From: Aliivibrio fischeri
GTDB lineage: Bacteria; Pseudomonadota; Gammaproteobacteria; Enterobacterales; Vibrionaceae
Assembly: GCA_038993745.2 (NCBI GenBank)
Contig: CP160629.1
Location: 186,001-250,000, forward strand
Length of the DNA: 64,000 nt
Direction: 5' to 3'
Each line of letters opens with the position of its first letter. Positions within the stretch are counted from its first letter, which is position 1. Below the pieces are notes generated by a model that had not been told where the DNA came from, searched no databases, and was given only the letters and a program-made list of their open reading frames with translations. The position numbers and the translations under genes were made by a program. This document shows, one piece after another, positions 63,508 through 64,000 of this stretch.

Positions 63508-64000
63508 ATGGATGAGAAGCAAAGAGAAATATCCCGCTTAGTAGCAAAAGCAGGACAAATGTTATTACAACATGGGGCTGAAAGTAGTCTGGTGTCTGAT
63601 GTCAGTCGACGCTTAGGGATTGCAGTTGGGGCTGATGATGTTGAAGTATCTTTATCAGCGAGTTCGTTGGTTATTACAACGGTGATTAATGAGCACTGCA
63701 TGACAACGACTCGTAGAGCACCTGATCGTGGAATCAACATGCGAGCCGTTACAGAGATCCAAAGGATCTGCATCATGTCAGAAAAAGGATTGCTTGATAG
63801 ACATGATGCCACAGAAAAATTAGAAAAAGTGAGCCCTGAAAGATACAACCGTTGGTTAGTTGTGGTCATGATTGGTTTATCTTGTGCTAGTTTTAGCCGT
63901 TTAGCTGGCGGGGATTGGGCGGTCTTTCTTGTTACTTTTATTGCTTCAGCTTTAGGTATGATTGTTCGTCAAGAAATTGGACACAGAAACTTTAATCCGT
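63508..64000 (+). CDS. yjjP: YjjP-like threonine/serine exporter family protein, N-terminal part
   Basis: A coding region that runs off the window end (164 codons seen). MDEKQREISRLVAKAGQMLLQHGAESSLVSDVSRRLGI, then SSLVITTVINEHCMTTTRRAPDRGINM and the first membrane part YNRWLVVVMIGLSCASFSRLAGGDWAVFLVTFIASALGM, match E. coli YjjP, which with YjjB forms a dicarboxylate (succinate) exporter. The family (DUF1212) also contains amino-acid exporters, so the substrate is not certain. The start was chosen from the first ATG in frame. Confidence 0.88.
   Translation, partial: MDEKQREISRLVAKAGQMLLQHGAESSLVSDVSRRLGIAVGADDVEVSLSASSLVITTVINEHCMTTTRRAPDRGINMRAVTEIQRICIMSEKGLLDRHDATEKLEKVSPERYNRWLVVVMIGLSCASFSRLAGGDWAVFLVTFIASALGMIVRQEIGHRNFNP

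Overview
The window looks like chromosomal DNA of a Vibrionaceae gammaproteobacterium, most likely Aliivibrio (fischeri/logei/salmonicida group). The grounds are AT-rich codon use, the proteins themselves (rpoA, secY, groESL, mdh, RapA close to the Vibrio/E. coli forms), and the gene order yheU-yheT-yheS / kefGB-yheV-slyD / slyX-fkpA-yheO-tusDCB-rpsL. Species was judged from recall, not from a search. No tRNA, rRNA, CRISPR array, insertion sequence or prophage was seen.

Layout. 1-10.1 kb: central carbon genes (gpmI, tpiA, glpX), groESL with a heat-shock promoter, a MATE pump, zapB and small genes, separated by intergenic repeats. 10.1-24.2 kb: rraA, menA, prkB, the yheU-yheT-(TIGR02444)-yheS cluster, kefGB, yheV, slyD, slyX with a WD40 lipoprotein gene, fkpA, yheO and tusDCB. 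24.2-42.9 kb: the str, S10, spc and alpha operons in canonical order (rpsL to rplQ), including rpmD and rpmJ. 42.9-53.7 kb: fbp, mpl, ubiX, a TPP riboswitch with thiBPQ, rapA and rluA. 53.7-58.0 kb: a TAXI-type TRAP transporter (binding protein, fused permease, UspA protein). 58.3-64 kb: argR, mdh, ispB, rplU-rpmA, cgtA and the start of a yjjP-like gene cut by the window end.

Two features stand out. First, a family of about 50-nt palindromic repeats lies directly after the stop codons of gpmI, the MATE gene, tpiA, glpX, zapB, slyD and slyX (with a diverged copy after rraA). In most cases it is followed by an intrinsic terminator, and four of those terminators share one hairpin design with compensatory base changes. 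It is confined to about the first 20 kb and works like a repeated 3'-UTR cassette. Second, six genes (fusA, thiB, thiP, rluA, the TRAP permease and the TAXI binding protein) are broken by seven single-base losses and otherwise look intact. The uniform -1 pattern, and the presence of essential fusA among them, suggest base-calling errors. Real decay of thiamine uptake, RluA and the TRAP system cannot be excluded from the sequence alone.

Functionally, gpmI, tpiA, glpX and fbp form a glycolysis/gluconeogenesis theme. A perfect match to the HexR operator consensus precedes gpmI. The long central block supplies the translation and secretion machinery, with recognisable autoregulatory leaders, promoters and terminators.
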